Positions 37,055 to 46,999 of a stretch of 64,000 nucleotides of DNA are shown here, one piece after another (the first letter of the stretch is position 1; every line of letters begins with the position of its first letter). The notes under the pieces were generated by a model. It was not told the origin of the DNA, made no database searches, and saw nothing but the letters and a program-made list of their open reading frames with translations. Location: the NCBI GenBank assembly GCA_016713275.1, contig JADJPL010000004.1:1-64000 (forward strand), given 5' to 3'. The position numbers and the translations under genes are program-made. The DNA is from Haliscomenobacter sp. (GTDB taxonomy: Bacteria; Bacteroidota; Bacteroidia; Chitinophagales; Saprospiraceae).

Positions 37055-38689
37055 ATGAAAGTAGTACTCTCCATTTCCGCCCTGCTGCTGTGTTTTGCCC
37101 TTCAGGCGCAAACCACTTACACGTTAACCGTCCGTACCACCGACGAACCCATCGCAAAAGGCGCTTATGAACCCACCCTGGAATCCCTGCAAAAATACCA
37201 GGCGCCGGAATGGTTTCGAAACGCCAAGTTCGGTATCTGGGCCCATTGGGGCCCACAATGCCAACCCGGACAAGGCGATTGGTACGCGCGCATGATGTAC
37301 CGGCAAGGTAGCCATCCCTACAACTGGCATGTCCAAAACTATGGCCACCCCTCTAAATTTGGATTTAAGGACGTAATCAACACCTGGAAAGCGGAAAAGT
37401 GGGAACCCGAAAAATTAGTCGCGCTCTATAAACGGGCTGGAGCCCAGTATTTTTTTGCTATGGCCAATCACCACGACAACCTGGATATGTGGAACAGCAA
37501 GTACCAGTCCTGGAACTCGGTCCAGGTGGGTCCGCACAAGGATATTTTGGCTGGGTGGGCGCAGGCCGCCAAAAAGTATAACCTTCCGCTGGGACTCAGC
37601 ATTCACGCAGCACATGCCTGGTCATGGATGGAAACGGCACAGCAGTCCGACAAAGAAGGGGAATACGCCGGCGTGCCTTATGACGGCAAATTAAGCGCTG
37701 CCGATGGCAAAGGGACCTGGTGGGAAGGATTGGACCCTCAAGAACTTTACGCCCAAAACCACCCCTTGAGCGAAGGCAGCGAGAACATCAACAAAATTCA
37801 CAGCCAATGGACTTGGGGCAATGGCGTGGCTATGCCTTCCCTGGAGTATTGCGAAAAATTTTACAACCGAACCGCCGACCTGATCAACCAGTTTCACCCC
37901 GATCTCCTCTATTTCGACGATACGTTTTTGCCCTTATTTCCAGTTAGCGACGCCGGGTTAAAAATCGCGGCGCATTTCTACAACAGCAACATGGCTCGTC
38001 ACAAAGGCCGCTTGGAAGCGGTTCTGCTTGGCAAAGTGCTGACCGAGGAGCAAAAAAAGAGCCTGGTTTGGGATGTCGAAAGGGGCGCGCCCGATCAAAT
38101 ACAAACCAAAGCCTGGCAAACTTGTACCTGCATCGGGGAATGGCATTATAAAAATTCGATTTATGACAACAATGGCTATAGATCCTCCCGGGAAGTCATC
38201 CACTCGCTTATTGATATAGTAAGCAAAAATGGCAATTTGCTTCTGAACATTCCGGTAAGGGGCGACGGAAGCATCGACGAGAAGGAAATAGCCATTTTAG
38301 AAAACATTGCTGCATGGATGGATATCAACAAAGAAAGCATCTTCGATACCCGTCCATGGATCGTGTTTGGGGAAGGCCCTTCCGCCGAAATGAAAAACCC
38401 CATTACTGCCCAGGGCTTTAATGAAGGCAAAATAAAATTTTCGGCCAAGGATATTCGCTTCAATGCGAAAGGCAAGGTCCTCTACGCCACCGTATTGGGT
38501 CCTCCACTTGAGGCAGTGGTTATCAAGAACCTAGGCGCTGCAACCAGCCAAAACCAGATCAAAACCATTAAACTGCTCGGAAGTAAAGAACCGGTCAAGT
38601 GGGCCCAGCACAACGATCACCTCAAAATTGAAAAACCGGCCGTATTCCCCAATGATATTGCCCTTGTTTATAAAATCACTTTGCGCTAA
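37055..38689 (+). CDS. GH29 alpha-L-fucosidase
   Basis: Retaining exo-fucosidase, periplasmic (signal MKVVLSISALLLCFALQAQ). 544 residues. Family marks: WFRNAKFGIWAHWGPQC, GAQYFFAMANHHDNLDMW, and the nucleophile Asp288 in PDLLYFDDTFLP. SKNGNLLLNIPVRGDGSID closes the barrel, followed by a C-terminal beta domain. The long insertion HAAHAWSWMETAQQSD is typical of environmental Bacteroidota members. With GH95 next to it, both 1,2- and other fucose linkages could be cleaved. It starts 77 bp after GH95. Intact. Confidence 0.94.
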   Translation: MKVVLSISALLLCFALQAQTTYTLTVRTTDEPIAKGAYEPTLESLQKYQAPEWFRNAKFGIWAHWGPQCQPGQGDWYARMMYRQGSHPYNWHVQNYGHPSKFGFKDVINTWKAEKWEPEKLVALYKRAGAQYFFAMANHHDNLDMWNSKYQSWNSVQVGPHKDILAGWAQAAKKYNLPLGLSIHAAHAWSWMETAQQSDKEGEYAGVPYDGKLSAADGKGTWWEGLDPQELYAQNHPLSEGSENINKIHSQWTWGNGVAMPSLEYCEKFYNRTADLINQFHPDLLYFDDTFLPLFPVSDAGLKIAAHFYNSNMARHKGRLEAVLLGKVLTEEQKKSLVWDVERGAPDQIQTKAWQTCTCIGEWHYKNSIYDNNGYRSSREVIHSLIDIVSKNGNLLLNIPVRGDGSIDEKEIAILENIAAWMDINKESIFDTRPWIVFGEGPSAEMKNPITAQGFNEGKIKFSAKDIRFNAKGKVLYATVLGPPLEAVVIKNLGAATSQNQIKTIKLLGSKEPVKWAQHNDHLKIEKPAVFPNDIALVYKITLR

Positions 38690-38829
38690 AATGACAACCA
38701 TTTGTATCCCGAGAAAAAAAGTATTTGTGCTTCCTCCCGCTATAGGCCATACGAATGGGTTTTGGAATTTCTCCCTACACATTCGCATCCGTATATGCCG
38801 TTTTCTCACTTGTCAAATCAACCCGCAAA

Positions 38830-40182
38830 ATGAAATATAACGTTTTTTTCTCCGCGCTTATCGGATGGGGCATCTGCCTGGCTACACATGCTGGCTTTGG
38901 GCAAAATCCAATAATTTCAACCCAATTCACCGCCGACCCCTCTGCCATAGTATTTGGAGATCGCGTCTATCTTTATCCTTCCCACGATATATTCGCCACA
39001 GAAGGCAAAGGTCGTCTGGGCTGGTTTTGTATGGAGGATTACCATGTTTTTTCCTCCGATAACCTCGCTGATTGGACGGATCACGGCGTCATCGTTACCC
39101 AGAATGAAGTACCCTGGGTACGACCCAATAGTTACAGCATGTGGGCGCCCGATTGCATTCTCCGAAATGGAAAATATTACTTCTACTTTCCCACCTCCCC
39201 TCAAGACACCGCCCTTTACGGAAGAGGATTTACGATCGGAGTGGCCATTGCAGACAGTCCAACCGGGCCTTTTGTCCCCGAACCTACGCCAATTAAAGGC
39301 GTGCGCGGCATTGACCCAAATGTCTTTATCGCCCAAGATGGGCAAGCCTATTTGTACTGGTCGGCAGGAAATATTTATGGCGCCAAGCTCAAAGAAAATA
39401 TGGTTGAACTCGATTCAGAGGTATTCACGCTGACAGACCTACCCACTAAAGGATTAAAAGAGGGGCCTTACCTTTTGGAGCGCAACGGCATCTATTATTT
39501 AACCTTCCCCCACGTAGAAAATAAAACCGAACGCCTGGAGTACGCCGTAGGGGATAATCCGCTCGGCCCTTTCAAAATGACGGGGGTGATCATGGATGAA
39601 TCTCCCACCGGATGCTGGACCAACCACCATTCGATTATCCAGTTCAGGGACCAGTGGTACTTGTTTTATCACCACAACGATTATTCCCCTTCCTTTGATA
39701 AAGCGCGGTCGGTTCGGGTAGATAGCTTATTTTTCAACGCCGACGGAACGATTCAAAAAGTGATTCCCACCTTAAGGGGCGTAGGAGTGACCCCCGCTTC
39801 CAAAGAGATCCAAATTGACCGGTATTCCAAACTCAGTGAAAAAGGGATATCGATGGTTTTCCTGGATACGCTCGACCGGTTCAAAGGATGGAAACTCGTA
39901 TTCGACGCGGTAGGGGCTTGGGCGCAATACGACAAGGTTGATTTTGGAAAGGAACCGTTCACGACTATCTCCGCAAAAGTATTCTCCGCGTCTGGCAGCG
40001 GTTTAGAAGTACGCGCAAACCGAATAGACGGGCAGGTATGGGCCAAAGTTAAAATTCCAAAAAACACCAACTGGAAGATGGCCAAAACGTCATTAAAAAA
40101 ATGGGAACCGGGAATTCATACCCTTTTTATCGTGAGGAAAGGCAAAAATCCCGTAGAGGTAGATTGGGTTCGGTTTGAATAG
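38830..40182 (+). CDS. GH43 glycosidase with C-terminal CBM6-like domain
   Basis: Five-bladed propeller enzyme acting on arabinofuranose or xylose links. The ATG at 38830 gives a signal peptide (NVFFSALIGWGICLATHAGFGQ) and 450 residues; an in-frame ATG at 38755 is less likely. Catalytic marks: Asp in TADPSAIVFGDRVYLYPSHD (base), Asp in GVRGIDPNVF (pKa modulator), Glu in LKEGPYLLERNGIYYL (acid). The C-terminal part from about residue 330 (FDAVGAWAQYDKVDFGKEPF...NPVEVDWVRF) is a CBM6-like sandwich. GH43 with CBM6 of this form is often an arabinofuranosidase or xylosidase; the exact specificity is not readable. Intact. Confidence 0.9.
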   Translation: MKYNVFFSALIGWGICLATHAGFGQNPIISTQFTADPSAIVFGDRVYLYPSHDIFATEGKGRLGWFCMEDYHVFSSDNLADWTDHGVIVTQNEVPWVRPNSYSMWAPDCILRNGKYYFYFPTSPQDTALYGRGFTIGVAIADSPTGPFVPEPTPIKGVRGIDPNVFIAQDGQAYLYWSAGNIYGAKLKENMVELDSEVFTLTDLPTKGLKEGPYLLERNGIYYLTFPHVENKTERLEYAVGDNPLGPFKMTGVIMDESPTGCWTNHHSIIQFRDQWYLFYHHNDYSPSFDKARSVRVDSLFFNADGTIQKVIPTLRGVGVTPASKEIQIDRYSKLSEKGISMVFLDTLDRFKGWKLVFDAVGAWAQYDKVDFGKEPFTTISAKVFSASGSGLEVRANRIDGQVWAKVKIPKNTNWKMAKTSLKKWEPGIHTLFIVRKGKNPVEVDWVRFE

Positions 40183-40315
40183 GCTTTTGCTTTATGCCTT
40201 TTTCAAAGCCGAAGAAAAAAATGGAAGAAAAGGTATAGGACCCTAAATGTATCAGGTATATCCGCTTGGATAACGTTCTTATTCATCCTTCGAAAAAAAC
40301 AAAAAGGTAAATGCC

Positions 40316-41887
40316 ATGAATAAACACCTGTTTCTCTTGGTTACCCTTGTGTCTCATGGCTTGTTCGCCCAGGTCAAGCAAGCGCAAAACCCCGTTATTT
40401 TTGCCGATGTACCCGATATGTCCATCGTGCGGGTGGGCAAATCGTATTACATGAGCAGCACGACCATGCACCTGAGCCCCGGCGTGCCTATCATGAAATC
40501 CACTGATTTGGTCAACTGGAAATTGGTCAGCTACGCGTACGATACCCTGGCCAGTATAGATGAATTAAACCTCGCCAACGGGAAAAGCACCTACGGGAGA
40601 GGCTCCTGGGCGAGTTGCATCCGCTACCACAACGGCCTGTTTTACGTGTCGACTTTCGCTCAAACGACCAACAAGACCCACATTTACATTACCAAAGACA
40701 TCGAGAAAGGCCCCTGGAAAGCGATTTCTTTCAAACCCTCTTACCACGACCATACGGTGTTTTTCGACGACGACGGAAAGGTGTACTTGATCTACGGGGT
40801 AGGCCAGCTTAAAATCGTGGAACTTTCCTCCGATCTCTCCGGCGTCAAGCCCGGCGCCACCGAAAAGGTACTGATTGAAAACGCCAGCGCCCCCGCAGGA
40901 ACAAATATCATGCTCCGGGCAGAAGGATCCCAACTGTTTAAGGTAAATGGCAAATACTACCTGTTTAACATCACCTGGCCCAGAGGCGGCATGCGCACCG
41001 TGGTGATCCACCGGGCCGATCAGATTACCGGCCCATGGGAAGGCAAATTAGCATTTCAGGACCTGGGCGTGGCGCAAGGGGGGCTCATCGATACCCCGAA
41101 AGGCGATTGGTACGCCTACCTGTTTCGCGATTATGGCGGAGTGGGACGCATCCCCTACCTCGTGCCAGTGAAGTGGGAAGACGGCTGGCCTGTTTTAGGC
41201 GTCAACGGCAAGGCCCCCACTACCCTCCCCTTGCCTCCGGGCAAAGGCCTGATCCCGGGGGTTGTCCATTCCGACGAATTTAAACGAAAAAAGAGCGGCC
41301 CCGCGCTACCCCTCGTTTGGCAATGGAACCACAACCCCGATAACGCCCTTTGGTCCGTCACCGAAAGGAAAGGGTACCTCCGCCTCCAAACCGGCCGCCT
41401 CGATACCGCCTTTACCCAGGCTAGAAATACCCTCACCCAGCGCACCATCGGCCCCGAATGCACGGGCGCCACCTCGCTGGATGTTTCCCTTCTGAAGAAC
41501 GGCGATTTTGCAGGCCTGTGCTTGCTGCAAAAGCAATATGGCTTGCTGGGCGTAAAGGTTCAGGAAGGGCAAAAATACCTTGTTTACGTCAGTGCAGCGT
41601 CCGGACAACCGGTGGAGGAAACCCGGGTTCCCATCTCCCAACCCACCGTCTTCTTTAAAGCTGAATGCAACTTTAGAGACCGGATCGATACCGCCCATTT
41701 CTTCTATAGCCTGGATGGCAAATCCTGGACGCGTATCGGGGCCCCGCTGAAAATGCCGTATACGATCCCCCATTTTATGGGCTACCGCTTTGGTTTGTTC
41801 TGCTATGCCACGGAACAGACCGGAGGAATGGCTGATTTTGATTACTTCCGGATTACGAATCGCATGACGCCTGCTAAATCGTTTTGA
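40316..41887 (+). CDS. GH43 beta-xylosidase/arabinofuranosidase with C-terminal beta-sandwich
   Basis: 523 residues with a signal peptide (MNKHLFLLVTLVSHGLFAQ). The catalytic base Asp is in NPVIFADVPDMSIVRVGKSY, the modulator in SYHDHTVFFDDDGKVYLIYG and the acid Glu in MLRAEGSQLFKVNGKYY. The C-terminal half (from about residue 320) is the DUF1349-like or GH43_C2 sandwich that completes the active site in this subgroup. The PDMSIVRVG form resembles subfamily 12, which contains xylan-acting enzymes. It begins 133 bp after the first GH43. Intact. Confidence 0.9.
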   Translation: MNKHLFLLVTLVSHGLFAQVKQAQNPVIFADVPDMSIVRVGKSYYMSSTTMHLSPGVPIMKSTDLVNWKLVSYAYDTLASIDELNLANGKSTYGRGSWASCIRYHNGLFYVSTFAQTTNKTHIYITKDIEKGPWKAISFKPSYHDHTVFFDDDGKVYLIYGVGQLKIVELSSDLSGVKPGATEKVLIENASAPAGTNIMLRAEGSQLFKVNGKYYLFNITWPRGGMRTVVIHRADQITGPWEGKLAFQDLGVAQGGLIDTPKGDWYAYLFRDYGGVGRIPYLVPVKWEDGWPVLGVNGKAPTTLPLPPGKGLIPGVVHSDEFKRKKSGPALPLVWQWNHNPDNALWSVTERKGYLRLQTGRLDTAFTQARNTLTQRTIGPECTGATSLDVSLLKNGDFAGLCLLQKQYGLLGVKVQEGQKYLVYVSAASGQPVEETRVPISQPTVFFKAECNFRDRIDTAHFFYSLDGKSWTRIGAPLKMPYTIPHFMGYRFGLFCYATEQTGGMADFDYFRITNRMTPAKSF

Positions 41888-41921
41888 TTTAAGACCAAGA
41901 CCACCCTACTGGAGATTTTCC

Positions 41922-41965
41922 CCTTCCGGGCATCCAGAGCTTCCAGATTTCGAAAACCCGGAAGG
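41922..41965 (+). terminator. Weak hairpin after the second GH43 gene
   Basis: CCTTCCGGG (41922-41930) and its complement (41957-41965) pair around a 26-nt loop. There is no T run directly after. The 172-bp gap otherwise shows nothing. Confidence 0.25.
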
Positions 41966-42059
41966 CCTCGTTCCATTTAAGCCGAAGACTTTCCAGGTTT
42001 TAAAAACGTCTAATTCCACCCCTGGTTAAATCATTCCAAACTCAATAAAACAAAGGGTT

Positions 42060-43994
42060 ATGCAAAGAATAATGGTTTGGCTTCTGCCATTTTTTTGGCT
42101 CGCTGGGAACACCCTTCCTGCCCAGCCGCTGCGCTCCTTCCCCCTTTCGCAGGTCCAACTCCTGGATGGCCCGTTCCTGCGCGCTCAGCAAGTGGATTTA
42201 CAATACATTCTTGCCCTCGACCCCGACCGTTTGCTGGCGCCTTTTTTGAAAGATGCCGGTATTCCGTTGTTGAAAGAAAGCTATGGGAATTGGGAAAACT
42301 CCGGGCTTGACGGGCACACGGCCGGGCATTATGTATCGGCCCTTTCCGCCATGTACGCCGCCACCGGCAACGAGGAATGCCTCCGCCGTCTAAACTACAT
42401 GCTTTCCTGGCTGGATTCCTGCCAGCAAAAAAACGGCAACGGGTATGTGGGCGGTGTGCCCGGCGGCCACGCCCTTTGGAAGGAAATTTCAGAAGGAAAT
42501 CCCAACGCCGTTTCCAAACGATGGGTGCCTTTGTACAATATCCATAAGCTATATGCCGGACTGTATCACGCCTATACCTACGCCGGAAGTGAAAAAGCCC
42601 TCGGCATGTTAACCAAACTCACCGAATGGCTTTACCAGCTGATAACTCCCTTGACCGACGCGCAAATCCAGGAAATGCTCCGCGTCGAACACGGGGGCAT
42701 AAACGAGGTCGTGGCGCAGGTGGCCCAAATCACCGGCGAGAAAAAATACCTCGACTTGGCCGTTCGCCTGTCGCACCGAGCCCTTTTGGATCCGCTATTA
42801 CAAAGAAAGGTCACCCTCGAAGGCCTGCATGCCAACACCCAGATACCCAAGGTCGCCGGTTTTAAATACATCGCCGATGCCAGAGGGGACGCCGATTGGA
42901 GCGATGCTTCTGCCTTTTTCTGGAAAACGGTCGTGGACCAATGGACGGTTTCCATCGGAGGCAACAGCGTGCGGGAGCATTTTAATCCGCCCAATGATTT
43001 CTCCTCCGCCCTCCAGCTCAACGAAGGCCCCGAAACCTGTAACACTTACAACATGCTCCACCTCACGGAGTACCTGTACCTCACCGACCCCCAGACCGCC
43101 TACATGGACTATTACGAAAAAGCCTTATTTAACCATATCCTCTCCTCCCAGCACCCCGGCAAAGGGGGCTTTGTCTATTTCACCCCCATGCGGCCCCGCC
43201 ACTACCGCGTGTATTCCCAACCTCAGGAGACTTTCTGGTGCTGCGTGGGCACCGGCATGGAGAACCATGCCAAATACGGCCAAATGATCTACGCCCACGA
43301 CGACCGGTCGCTGTACGTCAACCTCTTCATCGCCTCCCGGCTCGATTGGAAAGAAAAAGGAATCCAAATCACCCAAAACACCCGCTTTCCCTATTCGGAT
43401 AAAACCGCGCTGACGGTGAAGGTAACGGAACCTGCCCGCCTCGACCTGAAAATCCGGATACCGGAATGGGTGAATCCAGCGGAAATTCGTTTATCCATAG
43501 GCAAACGAAGAATGAACGATGTCCAAATCGCCAACGGCTATATTGTTCTTTACCGCGAATGGCGCGACGGCGACGAAGTAGCCTTGGAATTTCCCATGCG
43601 CATTGGCCTGGATTATTTGCCTGACGGATCTTCCTGGGCCTCCATCAAATACGGACCCATCGTATTGGCTGCCATCAGCGATTCTACAGGCCTCGACAGC
43701 CTGTTCGCCCCCGGGAGCCGGTGGGGCCATATCGCACGGGGGCCGTACTACCCTATTGAAGAAAGCCCGAAGGTAGTTTCTCCACAGAAGGACTTCCGTG
43801 CAAAGATTAAACCCATTAATAAAGACCAATTGACCTTCAAAATGCCCGCTTTGATCTATCCAGATAAATACAAAAACCTGGTTCTCCGGCCGTTCTTTGA
43901 TCTACACGATGCCCGGTATATTATTTATTGGCCGGTCGTGCCTGAAGTAAATGAAAAGGAATTAGAAAAATTAAAAAACCTTGAAAAAAAATAA
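42060..43994 (+). CDS. GH127-type beta-L-arabinofuranosidase (DUF1680)
   Basis: Removes beta-linked L-arabinofuranose, found on complex arabinoxylans and plant glycoproteins. 644 residues, signal peptide LLPFFWLAGNTLPAQ. Family marks are GLDGHTAGHYVSALSAMYA, VPLYNIHKLYAGLYHAY, EHGGINEVVAQVAQITG, NEGPETCNTYNMLHLTEYL and the metal-binding, nucleophile-containing ETFWCCVGTGMENHAKYG, where the Cys pair supplies the nucleophile in characterised members. GH146 is a close alternative. It ends 5 bp before the third GH43 gene, so the two are co-transcribed. Intact. Confidence 0.92.
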   Translation: MQRIMVWLLPFFWLAGNTLPAQPLRSFPLSQVQLLDGPFLRAQQVDLQYILALDPDRLLAPFLKDAGIPLLKESYGNWENSGLDGHTAGHYVSALSAMYAATGNEECLRRLNYMLSWLDSCQQKNGNGYVGGVPGGHALWKEISEGNPNAVSKRWVPLYNIHKLYAGLYHAYTYAGSEKALGMLTKLTEWLYQLITPLTDAQIQEMLRVEHGGINEVVAQVAQITGEKKYLDLAVRLSHRALLDPLLQRKVTLEGLHANTQIPKVAGFKYIADARGDADWSDASAFFWKTVVDQWTVSIGGNSVREHFNPPNDFSSALQLNEGPETCNTYNMLHLTEYLYLTDPQTAYMDYYEKALFNHILSSQHPGKGGFVYFTPMRPRHYRVYSQPQETFWCCVGTGMENHAKYGQMIYAHDDRSLYVNLFIASRLDWKEKGIQITQNTRFPYSDKTALTVKVTEPARLDLKIRIPEWVNPAEIRLSIGKRRMNDVQIANGYIVLYREWRDGDEVALEFPMRIGLDYLPDGSSWASIKYGPIVLAAISDSTGLDSLFAPGSRWGHIARGPYYPIEESPKVVSPQKDFRAKIKPINKDQLTFKMPALIYPDKYKNLVLRPFFDLHDARYIIYWPVVPEVNEKELEKLKNLEKK

Positions 43995-43999
43995 TTTCT

Positions 44000-45691
44000 A
44001 TGAAAAAACAAAAATGGATTTCCAAAGCACTATGGGTTGCATTAATGGGGTTGCTCCCGGTGATCTCCGCTTTTTCCCAATCGATCGCCATCACCAATCC
44101 CATTCTTAAGGGATTCTACCCGGACCCCAGCATCGTCAAGGCCGGTCCGGATTATTATCTCATCAATTCCACGTTTTCCTATTTCCCTGGTATTCCCGTA
44201 TTTCATAGCAAGGATTTGAAAAATTGGAAACAAATCGGAAACGTCATCCACCGGCCTTCTCAGATGGATTTCATGGGCGAACGCATGACCCGGGGCCTGT
44301 TTGCCCCTGCAATCAGCTACCATAAAGGTACGTTTTACGTGACCTGAACCGATATCGACCACATGGGGAATTTTGTGGTCACCGCCAAAAACCCGGCAGG
44401 GCCCTGGAGCGACCCGGTTCGCTTCCCTGAAGTGCGGGGGATAGACCCTTCGCTCTACTTCGATGAAATAGAGGGCAAAGCCTACATCGTGTACAACAGC
44501 GACGCGCCCGACCGCAAACCTCTTTACTCCGGTCATAGGACCCTGCGCATGTACGAATTTGACCCCGTGGCCCTTAAAGTAGTGGGCGAAGAAAAAATGC
44601 TGGTCAACGGCGGGGTAGACATCTCCAAAAAGCCGGTTTGGATCGAAGGGCCACACTTCATCCAGCGCAACGGCTGGTATTACCTGTATGCGGCGGAAGG
44701 CGGCACTTCCGTCAACCACTCCGAAGTCGTCCTCCGAAGCAAGTCCATCTGGGGGCCCTTTGTACCTTACGAACACAACCCCATCCTCACCCAAAGGGAC
44801 CTTCCGGAAGACCGGAAAGATCCGGTCACCTCCACCGGGCACGCCCAACTGGTGGAAGGCCCGGACGGGAAAACCTATTCGATCTTTCTGGCGGTCAGGC
44901 CCTACGAAGGCGATTACTACAACACCGGCCGGGAGACCTTCCTCGCTCCGGTGGAATGGAGAGACGACTGGCCCATTATCAACCCCGATCACAAAGAGGT
45001 GCAATACGCCCATTCCTTCCCATTTAAGGAAGTCAAGCAAAAAGGCGCGCTCCCCCAGTCCGGTAATTTCGAATACACCTTGCGCTTTAAAAAACAGCTC
45101 GACCCTTCCTTCCTGTTTATGCGCACGGTGGACAGCAGTTCCTTTTCCATTTCGCCCAAACAAGGGCTCTCGATGAAACTCAAACCCGAAACGGTGATGG
45201 ATTTTGGCAACCCTTCGTTCATCGGAAAACGCCAGCAACATCTCTACAGCATGGCTGAAACAGCAGTGCAGTTTCAGCCCAACTCCTCCCAGGAAAAAGC
45301 AGGGCTTCTCATTTTTCAGGATGAACGGCATTTCTATTTCCTGTGTAAATCCAAATCAGAAAGCGGAGAAGTCATCCAGCTATATAAAAGCATGGCCAGA
45401 GAAAAGTCCATGGAGTTGCTGGCCGAAGCGCCCTGGAATGCACCCACTGCCCAAGCCGGCCTTCGGATCAGCTCGGCGGGAAATACCTACAGCTTTTACT
45501 TTTCCGGGGATATGAAAAACTGGACACTCCTTAAAGGCGGGCTGGATGCCAAATTTCTGAGCACCAAAGAAGCCGGCGGATTCATCGGTTGCCTTTATGG
45601 CATGTATGCCACTTCTTCAGGTGAAAAGAGCAACAATACCGCTGCATTCAAGTATTTGAAATACCGGGGAGACGATCCGATGTATAAATAA
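44000..45691 (+). CDS. GH43 glycosidase interrupted by one in-frame TGA codon
   Basis: Reading through TGA at 44345-44347 (codon 116) gives 563 residues with a signal peptide (LWVALMGLLPVISAFSQ), the base Asp in LKGFYPDPSIVKAGPDYY, the modulator in EVRGIDPSLYFDEI and the acid Glu in WIEGPHFIQRNGWYYL, followed by the usual C-terminal beta-sandwich. The frame is identical on both sides, so this is a nonsense codon and not a frameshift, unlike every other broken gene here. The context FYVT-TGA-TDIDHMGNFVV falls where related GH43 enzymes often have Cys. Stop-free, the enzyme would be complete. A mutation, a substitution error or recoding are the options; a restart at the ATG at 44363 would lack the catalytic base. 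It lies 6 bp before GH30. Confidence 0.85.
44357..44380 (+). other. Hairpin just after the in-frame TGA
   Basis: GACCACA (44357-44363) and TGTGGTC (44374-44380) form a perfect 7-bp stem with a 10-nt loop, TGGGGAATTT, beginning 10 nt after the TGA. Distance and size are similar to a bacterial selenocysteine insertion element, but it lies in coding sequence and may be chance. Confidence 0.3.
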
Positions 45692-45697
45692 AGAAAG

Positions 45698-46939
45698 ATG
45701 AAAATAAATAACCTGTTTTTTTTCGCTATTTTAATCGCCGCAATGGGCTGCGCCAAAGAAGAAGAGGAGAAGCCCGCTCCGGTTACTCCGACGTACGATG
45801 CAACGATTACCTTGCGGGCCGGCGAAACCTACCAGGTAATACAGGGTTTCGGTTGCGCTTCCGCCTTTACGCCGCCGGGAACCTCGGCGTACACGACTGC
45901 GGAATTTGACCGGCTTTTTGGGTCGGGTGCCGGGCAAGTCGGCCTCCATATTTTCCGTATCCGGCTGGCGACCGACAACGCCTGGAGAACCACGGAGCTG
46001 AACTACGCCAAAGAGGCCGTCCAGCGAGGCGCCCGAATCATCGCGAGTCCCTGGAGCCCTCCCGCCAGCATGAAAACCAACGGCAACCTGATCGGCGGAT
46101 CGCTCAAACCCGACAGTTCCGCGGCTTTTGCCCGGTATCTGAACGATTTCGCCCTGTATATGGAGGCCAATGGGGCGCCGTTGTACGCGATTTCCGTACA
46201 AAACGAGCCCGACTATGTCCCCGGTTATGAAGGGTGCGGGTACACGGCGGAACAGATGCGGGATTTTATTCGGGACCACGGACAAACGATTACCGCTACC
46301 CGGCTGATGGCCCCGGAATGCGCCAGCAACAACCAGAATTACCTCAATACCATTTTATCCGATCCGGGCGCAGTGGCCAACCTCGACATCGCCGCCGGCC
46401 ATATCTATGGTGGCGGAGTTACCGAAAACCAATTGGCCAAAAGCCTGGGAAAGGAAGTCTGGATGACCGAGCATCTCGACACCAATATCACGTACGCCGC
46501 GAATATCAACACCGCATTAGAAATCCACGATTGCCTCACCAAAGCCAATTTTAATGCCTACATCTGGTGGTACGGGAAACGGTTTTACGGCCCGATCGGC
46601 CAGGATGGGCTAGTGACCAAGCGGGGCTTTGTCCTGTCCCAATTTGCCCGCTTTATCAAACCCGGCTCCGTGCGCCTGGGCGTTGGCGTCAACTCGAGAT
46701 CCGATGTGTTTATCTCTGCTTACCAAAATGGAACCAAGCGGATCATCGTGGCCATCAATACGGGCCCGGGGGACGTCAACCAAACGATTTCCATCGATAC
46801 CGGGACGCTTTCAGCTATGGTTCCCTATACTACGACCGAATTGAAAAATGTAGAACAAGGGAATCCGATTACCGCATCCGGCAATAGCATAAAAGTGCTT
46901 TTGCCGCACCGCAGCATTACGACGTTGGTAGAACAATAG
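45698..46939 (+). CDS. GH30 glucuronoxylanase-like lipoprotein
   Basis: Endo-acting xylanase family; subfamily 8 enzymes cut xylan next to glucuronate branches. 413 residues. The signal ends IAAMGCAKEEEEKP: lipobox Cys followed by Ala-Lys-Glu-Glu, a good surface-export signal, so the enzyme is probably displayed outside. QVIQGFGCASAFTP opens the barrel. The acid/base is Glu170 in SVQNEPDYVPGYEGC and the nucleophile is Glu258 in VWMTEHLDTN. A small beta domain closes the protein. It could supply the first cut on the polymer before import by SusC/SusD. Intact; the exact subfamily is inferred. Confidence 0.9.
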   Translation: MKINNLFFFAILIAAMGCAKEEEEKPAPVTPTYDATITLRAGETYQVIQGFGCASAFTPPGTSAYTTAEFDRLFGSGAGQVGLHIFRIRLATDNAWRTTELNYAKEAVQRGARIIASPWSPPASMKTNGNLIGGSLKPDSSAAFARYLNDFALYMEANGAPLYAISVQNEPDYVPGYEGCGYTAEQMRDFIRDHGQTITATRLMAPECASNNQNYLNTILSDPGAVANLDIAAGHIYGGGVTENQLAKSLGKEVWMTEHLDTNITYAANINTALEIHDCLTKANFNAYIWWYGKRFYGPIGQDGLVTKRGFVLSQFARFIKPGSVRLGVGVNSRSDVFISAYQNGTKRIIVAINTGPGDVNQTISIDTGTLSAMVPYTTTELKNVEQGNPITASGNSIKVLLPHRSITTLVEQ

Positions 46940-46999
46940 AAATAACATTCGCAAATTATGCCCGGCAAGAGCAATCCTTCCACTTGAAAATTAACGGTT

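Noticed and set aside
44042..45331. 429-codon antisense open frame across the TGA-containing GH43 gene
   Set aside because: The sense strand has all three GH43 catalytic residues and a signal peptide; the antisense text has no family character.
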